Notes: generated by a model not told the origin, from the sequence alone. A stretch of 27,270 nt of DNA from SHLQ01 sp051011575 (GCA_051011575.1 JBPCTR010000136.1:1-27270); one strand, 5' to 3'. Positions 1 to 8,277 are shown, counted from the stretch's first letter. Made by a program: numbers and translations.

Positions 1-1232
1 GCGTAGGGCATGGTCGAGAACATGACCATGTTGTACCGCGGGCTCAACTGCAGGGGGTGCCTGCGCTCGAGCTCGAGGGCGAGATCACGGCGTAGGACGT
101 AGTCGGCGTCGACGACGCTCGAGCGCATCTCGACGTAGTTTCCGAGGGCCATGTCGGCGATGGCATCCGAATTGGGGCGGCGTTCGGTCTCGAACGCCCT
201 GAACGCGGCGTCGACATCGTTGGGGTGGTTGCGCAGGTGACGGTCGAGGGCTCGAGCTGACTCCATGGCGAGGTTCATTCCCTGACCGTGGAACGGAACG
301 ATCGCGTGGGCCGCATCGCCGAGAAGGACGGCTCGGTGGTCGAGCGACCAGCCGCGGCAGCGAAGGGTGGCGAGTCGACCTGTCGGGTTCGCGAGGAACT
401 GTGCCTCGAGGTCGGGCACCATCGGCACGAAGTCGGGAAACTCGGCGGAGAAGAACTCCCGGATCCTCTCAGGGTCCGACAGAGCGGCGAAACTCTGCTC
501 GCCCTCGTGAGGAGCGAAGAGCGTGACCGTGAAGTCTCCCTCCGGATTGGCCAGCGCGATCAGCATCAATTCGCCCCGTGGCCAGATGTGCAGGGCGTTC
601 TTGTCGAGCCGGAAACCGCCGTTCTCGCCCGGCGGTATCTCGAGCTCCTTGTAGCCGTGGTCGAGCCACTCGACGACCGCAGAGCCACCGTTGGCGGCGA
701 CTACTGCGTCACGCAGGTCGGAGCCGGCCCCGTCGGCTCCGAACACCGTTCCGAACCGGACGCGGCGTTCTTCACCCCGAGCGTCGAGCGTCAGCGTCGA
801 CGAGTCAAAGTCGACCGAGCGCATGGTGTGTTCGAACTCGACGTTCACCAGCCCGGTGGCCTCGGCGGCGTCGAGCAGGATTGCGTTCAGGTCGCGGCGC
901 GATACCGAGTGGATCACCTCGTGCGGACGGGTGCCGTATGGCTGGAGCGTTGGCTCCGATGAGTTTTCGGCGTGAATCATCCGACCCCGCATGGGGATCG
1001 TGATCGCATCGACACGTTCGATCACGCCCACGTCGACGAGGGGCACGATTCCCCGCGTCGCGAGCGCAAGGTTGATCGAACGACCGGCGGAGATGTCGAC
1101 GCGACGAATGTCGGGTCGGGCCTCGTACAACGTGACCTCGTGGCCCTGGTGCGCGAGGTAGATCGAGAGCAGGGTGCCAGCGGGTCCGGCGCCGACCACG
1201 ACCACGGGCCCCTGTTCTCCGAGCTTCGCCAT
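1..1232 (-). CDS. kmo: Kynurenine 3-monooxygenase, C-terminus cut by window edge
   Basis: FAD-dependent aromatic hydroxylase that converts L-kynurenine to 3-hydroxykynurenine with NADPH and O2. About 410 codons are read without a stop; bacterial and eukaryotic KMOs are about 450-480 residues, so only the C-terminal tail is missing. Visible motifs: the Rossmann FAD motif VVGAGPAG (residues 12-19), the KMO signature AGRSINLAL (49-57), MRGRM (81-85) and QPYG (97-100), which carry the arginine and tyrosine that bind the kynurenine carboxylate in known KMOs, SVSRRDLN, and the second FAD motif GDAAHAIVPFHGQGMN. YNMVMFSTMPY near the window edge also matches the family. The ATG at 1232 shares one base with the stop of the upstream decarboxylase (TGATG) and has no clear Shine-Dalgarno, so translation is probably coupled. 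Substrate choice follows from these motifs and from the neighbouring kynurenine-pathway genes. Confidence 0.93.
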   Translation of the reverse strand, partial: MAKLGEQGPVVVVGAGPAGTLLSIYLAHQGHEVTLYEARPDIRRVDISAGRSINLALATRGIVPLVDVGVIERVDAITIPMRGRMIHAENSSEPTLQPYGTRPHEVIHSVSRRDLNAILLDAAEATGLVNVEFEHTMRSVDFDSSTLTLDARGEERRVRFGTVFGADGAGSDLRDAVVAANGGSAVVEWLDHGYKELEIPPGENGGFRLDKNALHIWPRGELMLIALANPEGDFTVTLFAPHEGEQSFAALSDPERIREFFSAEFPDFVPMVPDLEAQFLANPTGRLATLRCRGWSLDHRAVLLGDAAHAIVPFHGQGMNLAMESARALDRHLRNHPNDVDAAFRAFETERRPNSDAIADMALGNYVEMRSSVVDADYVLRRDLALELERRHPLQLSPRYNMVMFSTMPY

Positions 1233-2236
1233 CAGATATCGAAGAAACGCTCGGCGTTCGAGCCGAGAAGCTTCGCTCTGGTCGAATCGGAAACGTCGGG
1301 GGTCGAGTCGATCACCGTGCCCGGCACGATCTCGCCGAGCGGGAAGGGGTAATCGCTCCCCATCATGATGTTGTCCTCGCCCATCACGGACAGAAGCAGG
1401 CGCAGGGAGTCGGGTGCCAGGACGACCGAGTCGACCGAGAACCGGTCGACATAGCTCGACGGGGGTTTCGGACAGTCGGCGCGAATGATGTCTCTGCGAT
1501 GCCACGCGTTGTCGACGCGGCCGAGTTGTTGGGCGAAGTTCCCGCCGCCGTGGGCGAAGCAAATACGAATCTCGGTGGGAAGCCGCTCGAACGCTCCCGA
1601 GAGGATGAGCGACAGGATCGCGAGGTGGGTCTCGGCCGGCATGCCCACCAGCCACTTCAGCATGTACTTGGTCATGCGCTCGCCGGCCATCATGTCCCAC
1701 GGGTGTACGAGCAGCGGGATGCCCTCGTCGGCGCAGAAGTGCAGGAACCGTACGAGTTCGGGATCGTCGAGGTTTCGGCCGGACACATGGTTTCCCATAT
1801 GCACTCCGACATGACCGGTAGCCATCGCCCGTTTCGCCTCGGCACATGCGGCATCGACGTCTTGGAGCGGGACCTGGCACAACGATCGAAGCCGATCTGG
1901 ATCGGCCTCGCACATCTCGCGGGCCCGATCGTTGATCATCGAGGTCCATCGGGCAGCTGCGTCTGGCGCCGCCGCATACGCGAACAGGAGAGGGGTGGCC
2001 GAGATGATCTGGATGTCGACGTCGGTCTCGTCCATCTGCGCGAGACGAGCGCGAGGATCCCAAAGGGGTGCTTCCACGGGCCGGAACTCGGCGTCGCCCA
2101 CCATCATCTGACCGGTGCCGTCGCCGTCGTCGCGAAGCCACGGAACCCCCTCGATGCCGAGATCGCCGCCATCGTGGGCGGCGAGCAGGGGATAGAAGTG
2201 AGCATGAACGTCTATACGACGCGCGGATTCCGTCAT
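1232..2236 (-). CDS. nbaD: 2-amino-3-carboxymuconate-6-semialdehyde decarboxylase (ACMSD)
   Basis: Zinc amidohydrolase-fold decarboxylase that converts ACMS, the ring-cleavage product of 3-hydroxyanthranilate, to 2-aminomuconate semialdehyde and so diverts it from quinolinate. The 334-residue product matches the usual family length of about 335. Metal-site and signature motifs are visible: IDVHAHFYP at residues 8-16 (the H-x-H pair), HPWDM, FAHGGGNF and MGSDYPFPLGE with the late aspartate. The reading frame runs open upstream to 2365, but the ATG at 2236 is preferred: it places the HxH motif at residues 11-13 and overlaps the upstream deaminase stop as ATGA. Sitting between a 2-aminomuconate deaminase and KMO, it is better called ACMSD than a generic amidohydrolase or a gamma-resorcylate/isoorotate-type decarboxylase. 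Confidence 0.9.
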   Translation of the reverse strand: MTESARRIDVHAHFYPLLAAHDGGDLGIEGVPWLRDDGDGTGQMMVGDAEFRPVEAPLWDPRARLAQMDETDVDIQIISATPLLFAYAAAPDAAARWTSMINDRAREMCEADPDRLRSLCQVPLQDVDAACAEAKRAMATGHVGVHMGNHVSGRNLDDPELVRFLHFCADEGIPLLVHPWDMMAGERMTKYMLKWLVGMPAETHLAILSLILSGAFERLPTEIRICFAHGGGNFAQQLGRVDNAWHRRDIIRADCPKPPSSYVDRFSVDSVVLAPDSLRLLLSVMGEDNIMMGSDYPFPLGEIVPGTVIDSTPDVSDSTRAKLLGSNAERFFDI

Positions 2237-2664
2237 TCGTCGGAGCCCGGCGGTAGAGCGGCCGTGGCCTTGATCTCGATCAACAGGTGGGGGTGCGGGA
2301 GCTGATGCACGGCCACGGTCGTTCGGGCAGGTGCTGAATCGACGTCGGAGAAGAAGTCCGCCCACGCCCGGTTGTAGTCACCGAAGTCGTTCATGTTCAC
2401 GAGAAACGTGGTCACGTCCACGAGATCGCTGCGGTCGAGCCCGATCGTCGCGAGGATCGCCTCGATGTTCTGCAGGACCTCGTTCGTTTGAACCCCGATG
2501 TCGAGAACGGTTGTACCCATGTCGTCAACATCGGCGCCCGCGATCGTGTTGTCGGGTCGCCGAGAGCTCGTACCGGAAACAAATGCGAGGCGGCCGACCA
2601 CGCGCACGTGGGGGAAGGCGCCTCGGGGTGTCACCAGGCGGGTCGGAGCATCGGTCACGGGCAC
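2233..2664 (-). CDS. nbaF: 2-aminomuconate deaminase, RidA/YjgF family
   Basis: Small RidA-fold protein of 143 residues, expected to be a trimer. In the kynurenine/2-nitrobenzoate pathways a protein of this size hydrolyses 2-aminomuconate to 4-oxalocrotonate plus ammonia. The RidA core is visible: a QTNEVLQNIEAIL helix, VTTFLVNM, and an arginine in the ARTTVAV segment followed by LIEIKATA near the C-terminus, the usual substrate-binding region. Translation starts at a GTG (2664); the next in-frame GTG is two codons on, so the exact N-terminus is uncertain. It lies 8 bases after the LysR stop and overlaps the ACMSD start by four bases, which supports a pathway role over the general imine-deaminase role of RidA. 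The family alone would not separate the two. Confidence 0.82.
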   Translation of the reverse strand: MPVTDAPTRLVTPRGAFPHVRVVGRLAFVSGTSSRRPDNTIAGADVDDMGTTVLDIGVQTNEVLQNIEAILATIGLDRSDLVDVTTFLVNMNDFGDYNRAWADFFSDVDSAPARTTVAVHQLPHPHLLIEIKATAALPPGSDE

Positions 2665-2672
2665 ACCCTACG

Positions 2673-3527
2673 TCAGTGGGGCAATGTCATCAGTGCCTCG
2701 ATCAGGCCCTCGACGAGCGGATCGGACGGAGCCTGTTCGCGGCGAACGGCGTACATCGGGCGTTCGGCTATGGCCTCTGATCGGCGGGGGAGCGGGTCGG
2801 CGATGGTCTCGGCGATTCCCGACGGCAGGACCGTCCATCCCTCGCCCAACCGAACGAGCTGGGCGATCACCGACGGGTTCGAGCTCTCGCTTCGCACCGT
2901 GACCGGAACATCGAGGGTGGCGAGCGCCCGGTCGATGAAGTGGCGGGTCCTGCTCTGCGCCGGGTAGAGCACCCAGGAGGTCGCAGCCGTGAGGTCGTCG
3001 ATCGGCGGGCCGTACACGTACAGCGGCTCGCGTGCGACCTCGATGGCATCGTCGTTTGGGGGAGGTCCGACGATCACGGCCACGTCGAGTTCGAACTGGT
3101 CGAGCAGCTCGAGCAATCGGCCGCTGGTCTCCACGGTTACCCGCACGTCGACCTCGGGCCGGCGTTCGCGAAAGCCGCGCAGTTGATCGTTGAGGAGGTA
3201 GAGCGCAGCAGCATCGACCATTCCGAGGCGCACCCTTCCACCGCTTCCCGAGCGGCGCTGTTCGAGCTGCTCACCGAGGTGGTCGGCCTCGGACAGCACT
3301 CGTCGTGCGAACACAAGAGTGGTCTCACCCGCGGGCGTGAGACGGTGGCCTCGACCGTCACGTTCAAAGAGTGGGGCACCCACCGACACCTCGAGGCGCT
3401 GAAGGCCCTGAGAGATCGCCGACTGGCTCACGAGGAGCTCGTCGGCAGCGGCTTGGAAGTGCCCGTGTCGGCCCACCGCGTCGAGGTAGGCGAGTTGTGT
3501 GAGTCGGACACCGAGCAGATCATTCAT
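2673..3527 (-). CDS. LysR-family transcriptional regulator of the kynurenine cluster
   Basis: A 284-residue LysR-type regulator. The N-terminal winged helix-turn-helix occupies about residues 6-65 (FQAAADELLVSQSAISQGLQRLE, then LFERDGRGHRLTPAG in two pieces), followed by the linker helix and a two-lobe effector-binding domain from about residue 90. It is the first gene of a minus-strand set with RidA, ACMSD and KMO, and only 8 bases separate its stop from the deaminase start. It is therefore probably co-transcribed with its targets rather than divergent from them as is usual for this family. Its effector is likely a kynurenine-pathway intermediate (inference). No Shine-Dalgarno precedes the ATG. 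A TAAC-N5-GTTA palindrome of T-N11-A type overlaps the start codon and may be an autoregulatory site. Confidence 0.9.
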   Translation of the reverse strand: MNDLLGVRLTQLAYLDAVGRHGHFQAAADELLVSQSAISQGLQRLEVSVGAPLFERDGRGHRLTPAGETTLVFARRVLSEADHLGEQLEQRRSGSGGRVRLGMVDAAALYLLNDQLRGFRERRPEVDVRVTVETSGRLLELLDQFELDVAVIVGPPPNDDAIEVAREPLYVYGPPIDDLTAATSWVLYPAQSRTRHFIDRALATLDVPVTVRSESSNPSVIAQLVRLGEGWTVLPSGIAETIADPLPRRSEAIAERPMYAVRREQAPSDPLVEGLIEALMTLPH

Positions 3528-3539
3528 AACGAAAGGTTA
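3527..3539. promoter_or_regulatory. Candidate LysR T-N11-A box
   Basis: TAACGAAAGGTTA is a perfect TAAC/GTTA inverted repeat with a 5-base centre and fits the T-N11-A core of LysR binding sites. It begins at the first base of the LysR start codon and overlaps the predicted -35 element of the divergent ino1 promoter. Binding by the adjacent regulator is inference. Confidence 0.4.
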
Positions 3540-3565
3540 ACAGTATGTATGGAAAGATCTATATG
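3537..3565 (+). promoter_or_regulatory. Sigma-70-like promoter of ino1
   Basis: TTAACA at 3537-3542 (five of six matches to TTGACA), a 17-base spacer, then TATATG at 3560-3565 as a -10 element. The predicted start of transcription near 3572 leaves a leader of about 27 bases before the ATG at 3599. The region is AT-rich compared with its surroundings. Confidence 0.5.
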
Positions 3566-3598
3566 ACGTAACAGTTCCTCCTCCGTAGGCTTTTCACC

Positions 3599-4678
3599 AT
3601 GGATGAAAAGAAGACTCTCCGACTCGCCATCGCCGGCGTGGGCAACTGCGCCTCCTCGCTCGTGCAGGGCATCACCTACTACGAAGACGCTGACCCCGAC
3701 ACCGACGTGCCGGGCCTCATGCACGTCGAGCTCGGCGGCTACCACATCAACCAGATCGAGCTCGTCGCGGCATTCGACGTGGACGCGACCAAGGTCGGCA
3801 ACGATCTCAGCAAGGCGATTCACACCGAGCCCAACAACACCGTCGTGTTCGCCGACGTCCCGCACCTCGATGTCGAGGTCAAGCGAGGCCCAACACTGGA
3901 CGGATTCGGCGAGTTCTACCGCGAGACGTGCGAAGAGTCTGCGGTCGAGCCGATCGACGTGGCCCAGGCCCTCCGAGACGCCCGAGTCGACGTGATGGTG
4001 TCGTACCTTCCCGTCGGGTCCGACGACGCTCAGAAGTACTACGCACAGGCCTGCCTCGACGCCGGCGTGGGATTCGTGAACGCCATCCCAGTGTTCATCG
4101 CCTCCGACCCGGTCTGGGCCCAGAAGTTCGTCGATGCCAAGCTTCCGATCGTCGGCGACGACATCAAGAGCCAGGTCGGCGCAACCATCGTGCACCGCAC
4201 CCTCGCCCGCCTCTACGAGGACCGTGGCACCACGATCGACCACACGTACCAGCTGAACTTCGGCGGCAACATGGACTTCAAGAACATGCTCGAGCGCAGC
4301 CGCCTCAAGTCGAAGAAGATCTCGAAGACCCAGTCGGTCACGAGCCAGATCGATGCCGGCATCAGCGACGACGACGTGCACATCGGCCCCAGCGACCACG
4401 TGCCGTGGCTCGAGGACCGAAAGTGGGCGTTCATCCGCCTCGAAGGCCGCAACTTCGGTGACGTTCCGCTCAACGTGGAGCTCAAGCTCGAGGTGCACGA
4501 CTCGCCCAACTCGGCCGGCGTGATCATCGACGCCGTCCGCTGCGCCAAGCTCGCCATGGATCGGGGCATCGGTGGCCCGCTCGACGGCCCCAGCTCCTAC
4601 TTCATGAAGAGCCCCGCCGTGCAGCACACCGACACCGAGGCCCACGACCTCGTCGAGAGCTTCATCGCCGGCGAGTAG
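3599..4678 (+). CDS. ino1: Inositol-3-phosphate synthase
   Basis: NAD-dependent isomerase that converts glucose 6-phosphate to 1D-myo-inositol 3-phosphate, the entry to phosphatidylinositol, mycothiol and inositol-derived osmolytes. The 359-residue length is typical of the short actinobacterial/archaeal form (about 360-370; eukaryotic enzymes exceed 500). The dinucleotide site is IAGVGNCASSLVQG at residues 10-23. Family-conserved blocks are visible: NAIPVFIASDP, GDDIKSQVGATI, LNFGGNMDFKNM, and a lysine-rich SKKISKTQ segment that forms the active site in characterised enzymes. The start is fixed by alignment of the Rossmann motif and by the promoter just upstream. The gene stands alone, divergent from the LysR cluster and convergent with a GNAT gene 3 bases beyond its stop. 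Mycothiol or PI synthesis is expected but no other such gene is in view. Confidence 0.95.
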   Translation: MDEKKTLRLAIAGVGNCASSLVQGITYYEDADPDTDVPGLMHVELGGYHINQIELVAAFDVDATKVGNDLSKAIHTEPNNTVVFADVPHLDVEVKRGPTLDGFGEFYRETCEESAVEPIDVAQALRDARVDVMVSYLPVGSDDAQKYYAQACLDAGVGFVNAIPVFIASDPVWAQKFVDAKLPIVGDDIKSQVGATIVHRTLARLYEDRGTTIDHTYQLNFGGNMDFKNMLERSRLKSKKISKTQSVTSQIDAGISDDDVHIGPSDHVPWLEDRKWAFIRLEGRNFGDVPLNVELKLEVHDSPNSAGVIIDAVRCAKLAMDRGIGGPLDGPSSYFMKSPAVQHTDTEAHDLVESFIAGE

Positions 4679-4681
4679 GAC

Positions 4682-5380
4682 TCAACGTCCGATCAACAGC
4701 TCCTCGAGGCGGCGGCGTTGGCTCCCGTCCTCGTCGAAGTTGGCGGGGTCGAGCCACGTGAGCAGACGCGAGCGCAGCTTGGGCCAGTCGTCGTCGACGA
4801 TGGCGAACCACGCGGTGTCGCGATTGCGGCCCTTGTAGTGGGTGGCTTTGGCAAAGGTGCCCTCGTAGCTGAATCCCAGCCGTTTGGCGGCAGCACAACT
4901 TGCAGCGTTGAGCGAGTCACACTTCCACTCGACCCGTCGGTACCCGACTTCGAAGGCCTGGTCGATCATCAGATAGATCGCTTCGGTCGATGCCGTCGAG
5001 CGTTGGAGAGCAGGCGAGTGCGAGATGCCACCGATTTCGATCACGCCGGCAGTTGGGTCCATGCGTAGATAACAGAGGAAGCCGACCAGTTCGTTGTCGA
5101 CGACCGTGGCGTACGGCACCCAATCGGGTCGGCCGGTCAGATCGGAGAACAGTTGTCCGAGCTCGGCCGCATCGGCGAACGGCCCCCACGGCATGTACGT
5201 CCACAGTGATTCCGACGCGGGCTTGAACGCATGGAACAGGGGGATCGCATGACGGGTGCGCTCGATTGGTTCGAGCTTCACGGTGCGGCCCTCGAGAACC
5301 GTCGGATCGATCGGTGCCGGCGAAGTCCATCCGCCCAGGTCGTCGCCGATCGGCTGGCCGTGGTCGTTTGTGCGCGCCAT
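4682..5380 (-). CDS. GNAT-family N-acetyltransferase (RimL/Acetyltransf_3 type)
   Basis: A 232-residue cytoplasmic acetyltransferase of the GNAT fold. The acceptor is not predictable; relatives modify protein N-termini, amino acids or antibiotics. Signature segments include EPIERTRH near residue 38, the acetyl-CoA region SPALQRSTASTEA around residues 126-138 and the C-terminal YRRVEWKCDSLNAASCAAA followed by RLGFSYEG. The usual R/Q-x-x-G-x-G/A pyrophosphate loop is glycine-poor here, as I recall for this subfamily, so this is not necessarily a lesion. The gene converges on ino1. Its start lies 22 bases after the stop of the PPOX gene in the same direction, so the two probably form a small transcription unit of unrelated functions. 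Confidence 0.85.
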   Translation of the reverse strand: MARTNDHGQPIGDDLGGWTSPAPIDPTVLEGRTVKLEPIERTRHAIPLFHAFKPASESLWTYMPWGPFADAAELGQLFSDLTGRPDWVPYATVVDNELVGFLCYLRMDPTAGVIEIGGISHSPALQRSTASTEAIYLMIDQAFEVGYRRVEWKCDSLNAASCAAAKRLGFSYEGTFAKATHYKGRNRDTAWFAIVDDDWPKLRSRLLTWLDPANFDEDGSQRRRLEELLIGR

Positions 5381-5402
5381 GGCGGGTCAGGGTAGGGGGC
5401 GC

Positions 5403-5798
5403 TCAGCCCATTTGTGAAGTGCGCTCGGGCTGTACGTGCACGACCACGCGTTGGTCGCCGGGCTGGTGGAACGGGTACGCATCCACGCCCATGTACTTCT
5501 TGGCCATCGAGTCGATGAAGGCGTTCTCCGGGTCGGGATCGATGCGCTCCACGGTTCCCCTGATCTCCAGATAGCGGTACGGATTGTCCGGATCGGTTGC
5601 GCTCAGGGCAATCTTCGGTGCCGCCTCGAGGTTCCGGAACTTCTGCCTGCCGGTCGTGAGCGAAAAGGTGATGTGGCCCTCGTCGTCGTGCCCGGCCCAG
5701 ACCGGCGACGACTGCGGTGCGCCGTCGGGACCGATCGTGGCCACGTGCCAGAAGGCCACCTTGTCGAGCATGTCCTGGTATTCGGTCGGAATTGTCAT
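5403..5798 (-). CDS. PPOX-class (F420/FMN split-barrel) oxidoreductase
   Basis: A 131-residue single-domain protein of the pyridoxamine-phosphate-oxidase-like split barrel. Actinobacterial members of this size often bind coenzyme F420 and reduce small substrates or biliverdin-like compounds. Family features seen are the N-terminal LDKVAFWHVATIGPDGAPQSSPVW strand pair (here given as two pieces, LDKVAFWHVATIG and PDGAPQSSPVW), a GRQKFRNLEAAPKIALS segment carrying the cofactor-binding basic residues, and YRYLEIRGTVERI. Length and layout match the PPOX F420-dependent subgroup better than PdxH (about 215 residues). Substrate is unknown, and F420 versus FMN cannot be settled from the sequence. It lies upstream of the GNAT gene and divergent from the acyl-CoA synthetase gene. 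Confidence 0.85.
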   Translation of the reverse strand: MTIPTEYQDMLDKVAFWHVATIGPDGAPQSSPVWAGHDDEGHITFSLTTGRQKFRNLEAAPKIALSATDPDNPYRYLEIRGTVERIDPDPENAFIDSMAKKYMGVDAYPFHQPGDQRVVVHVQPERTSQMG

Positions 5799-5903
5799 GG
5801 GGGCACGCTAGCCCTGTCCTCGTCGAAGTCGTGACGCACAGCGGCTGCATTCGACCGTCCCCACGTGGAATCATGTCGAGACGAAGTGAGCAGAGGATCT
5901 TTC

Positions 5904-7700
5904 ATGAACGCTGAGCCCACGATCATCCACCATCTGGAACGCCATGCCGCCCAACAGGGCGGTCGGGTGGCAATCAACGACAAGCTCACGAGCCAGTGGC
6001 GGTCGACGACGTGGGCGGAGTACAACGACCTGACTCGGCGCACCGGTCGGGCGATGATCTCGCTCGGGGTCGGCGAGGGCAACGTCGTGACCATCCTCGG
6101 CAACAACCGGCCCGAGTGGGTCATCACCGCACTGGCGGCCATGCGGATCGGCGGCGTGTGCGCTGGTGTCTACACCACGTGTTCGGCCGAGGAGATCGGC
6201 TACATCGTCGGTCACGCCGAGTCGCCCCTGCTGATCGTCGAGAACCTCGAACAGCTGGGTCGGGTTGAGCAGGCATGGGGCGACCTCCCCGACCTTGCGA
6301 ACGTCGTACTGATGCGTGGTGCCGGAGAGTCCGACGACCCTCGGGTGCTCAGCTGGGAGGACTTCCTCGCTCGAGCCGACGACACACCCGACGAGGAGAT
6401 CGACAAACGGCTCGCGGCGCTCGAACCGGCGCAACTCGCCGACCTCATCTACACCTCGGGCACGACGGGTCCGCCGAAGGCGGTCATGCTGACCCACGAG
6501 AACCTCGAGTGGACCGCACGCACGCTTGCCAGCCAGGTGTCGGTCACCTCGGACGAAGTTGCACTGTCGTATCTTCCGCTCTCGCACATCGCCGAGCAGA
6601 CCGCCTCGCTCCTCATGCCGGTGATCTTCGGCTACGCCGTCTGGTTCTGTCACGACGGTCTTCAGCTCGCCGACTACCTGAAGGACGCCCGCCCGACCAC
6701 CTTCTTTGGCGTGCCCCGGGTGTGGGAACGATTCGAGGCTGGCATCTCTTCGCAATTCGCCGAGTCCACGGGCGCGAAAGCCAAGATCCTCGATTGGGCA
6801 CGAGGTGTTGGTTCGAAGATGACCGAGGTCGAGAACGAAGGTGGCACTCCCAGCGCAGCGCTCAAGGCTCAGTCGGCGCTCGCACACAAGCTCGTGTTCT
6901 CGAAACTCCGCGATGCTCTCGGCTTCGATCGAGCCCGTCTTCTCGTGTCGGGAGCAGCCCCGATTCCCCGATCCACGCTCGACTTCTTCGCTTCGCTCGG
7001 CATGGGAATCACCGAGCTGTATGGCCAGTCAGAGGACACCGGACCAACCACCACGAACCTTCCGGGTGCCACGAGGTACGGAACGGTCGGACGACCGGTG
7101 AAGGGCGTAGAGGTGAAGATCGCCGACGACGGCGAGATCCTGGTTCGAGGCAAAAACGTCTTCGCCGGGTACTACAAGAACCCGGAGGCGACGGCCGAGA
7201 CGCTCATCGACGGCTGGTTGCACTCAGGCGACCTCGGCTCGTTCGATGCCGACGGATACCTGTCGATCGTCGGTCGCAAGAAGGACATCATCATCACGTC
7301 GGGTGGAAAGAACATTGCTCCTCAGAACATCGAGGAAGCGCTGAGCGGAATCGACATCGTGGGCAACGCGGTCGTCGTGGGCGACCAGCAGCGGTTCCTG
7401 GTTGCGTTGCTCACGATCGAACCGGAGGCGGGCGGCAGATTCGCTGCCGAGCATGGCCTCGATGCCGACGCCATGAACGACTCGGCCGAGGTCCGGCAGC
7501 ATCTCGAGAGTGCGATTTCGAAATCGGTGAATCCACTCATGGCTCGCGTGGAACACGTCCGCAACTTCGTCGTGCTGCCTCACGACTTCACCACCGAGAC
7601 CGGTGAGCTCACGCCCACACTCAAGATCAAGCGGGCCGTCGTGAACGACATGTACGCCGCGCAGATTGCGGCCTGTTACGAGGGTGGCCAGGTGCTCTGA
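5904..7700 (+). CDS. fadD: Long-chain fatty-acid-CoA ligase (FadD15-like)
   Basis: AMP-forming ligase activating long-chain fatty acids to acyl-CoA through an acyl-adenylate; 598 residues, the length expected for the FadD15/ACSL branch. The P-loop-like motif is YTSGTTGPPKAVMLTHEN at about residues 181-198; the usual PKG is PKA here. Later motifs are ELYGQSEDTGP, the hinge/ATP region SGDLGSFDADGYLSIVGRKKD from about residue 441 (given here as SGDLGS and DGYLSIVGRKKD), ITSGGKNIAPQNIE, and the catalytic C-terminal lysine in LTPTLKIKR. The frame is open from a GTG at 5865, but the ATG at 5904 is chosen because an AGAGGA sits about 6 bases upstream and the family N-terminus begins there. It is monocistronic, with convergent flavodoxin and divergent PPOX neighbours. 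Confidence 0.92.
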   Translation: MNAEPTIIHHLERHAAQQGGRVAINDKLTSQWRSTTWAEYNDLTRRTGRAMISLGVGEGNVVTILGNNRPEWVITALAAMRIGGVCAGVYTTCSAEEIGYIVGHAESPLLIVENLEQLGRVEQAWGDLPDLANVVLMRGAGESDDPRVLSWEDFLARADDTPDEEIDKRLAALEPAQLADLIYTSGTTGPPKAVMLTHENLEWTARTLASQVSVTSDEVALSYLPLSHIAEQTASLLMPVIFGYAVWFCHDGLQLADYLKDARPTTFFGVPRVWERFEAGISSQFAESTGAKAKILDWARGVGSKMTEVENEGGTPSAALKAQSALAHKLVFSKLRDALGFDRARLLVSGAAPIPRSTLDFFASLGMGITELYGQSEDTGPTTTNLPGATRYGTVGRPVKGVEVKIADDGEILVRGKNVFAGYYKNPEATAETLIDGWLHSGDLGSFDADGYLSIVGRKKDIIITSGGKNIAPQNIEEALSGIDIVGNAVVVGDQQRFLVALLTIEPEAGGRFAAEHGLDADAMNDSAEVRQHLESAISKSVNPLMARVEHVRNFVVLPHDFTTETGELTPTLKIKRAVVNDMYAAQIAACYEGGQVL

Positions 7701-7728
7701 CGCCGGGCACTTCGCCCCTGCGGATCGC

Positions 7729-8277
7729 TCAGATCTCCGACAGTCGTTCGGCAAGGGTGAGGCGTCGGCCCAGGGTTGAGCCCCATTGGCGGGCACGCTT
7801 GAGTTCGCCCGAGCCCAGAGGGCCCTCGGACTCCTCGACGACGAAGCTCATCGGTTCTGCGATTGGCTCGTAGGAATGCTTCCGCATCTGCTTCGCAATG
7901 CCCTTCGCGGCCGATCCGGTGAGGGCGATCGGTCGGGCGATCCTCGTGTCGAATGCGGCGAAGTTGCCTGGACCCTCTTGGGGAAGTCCGTCGAGCCACT
8001 CGCGCACTCCGACGCTCGCGGCGCCCGGCTCCGCGTCGATCTCGGGGTTTACTGAGGCCTCGATGACCGCGGACTCCCGCGTGCGCGGTCGACTCATCCC
8101 ATGAACGTGGGTCGGGCCACCGACGACGAGAAGGTCGAAGGCGGCAGCATCACCGGGCGCGAACTCAGCCACGCTGCCCACTTCCACGGGCCCCGCGTCC
8201 GATAGGCCTTCGGCGATGGCGTCGGCCACCACACGCGTATTCCCGTACATGGATTCGTAGATGACGAGCGACTTCAT
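7729..8277 (-). CDS. Flavodoxin-domain protein
   Basis: A 182-residue FMN-binding flavodoxin-fold protein. The N-terminal phosphate-binding loop YESMYGNTR sits at about residues 7-15, and a second flavin-contacting segment VVGGPTHVHGMSRPRTR follows, as in actinobacterial flavodoxin/NAD(P)H:quinone-reductase-like proteins. The middle AFDTRI and GSAAKGIAKQ segments complete the alpha/beta core. The frame is open upstream to 8448, but the ATG at 8277 is preceded by GGGAGG and starts exactly at the flavodoxin motif, so the extension is rejected. The redox partner is unknown. It is divergent from the lipoprotein gene, and the shared 155-base region holds a DosR-like palindrome, so stress-linked control is possible. 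Confidence 0.87.
   Translation of the reverse strand: MKSLVIYESMYGNTRVVADAIAEGLSDAGPVEVGSVAEFAPGDAAAFDLLVVGGPTHVHGMSRPRTRESAVIEASVNPEIDAEPGAASVGVREWLDGLPQEGPGNFAAFDTRIARPIALTGSAAKGIAKQMRKHSYEPIAEPMSFVVEESEGPLGSGELKRARQWGSTLGRRLTLAERLSEI

Noticed and set aside
3524..4645. 373-codon minus-strand frame opposite ino1
   Set aside because: It is a shadow of the well-conserved inositol-phosphate synthase and has no protein-like motifs.
7705..7718. GGGCACTTCGCCCC, resembling the DosR-like pattern or a small hairpin
   Set aside because: It lacks the invariant C at position 5 and lies between two convergent gene ends, where no promoter is expected. The stem of four pairs is too short for a terminator.
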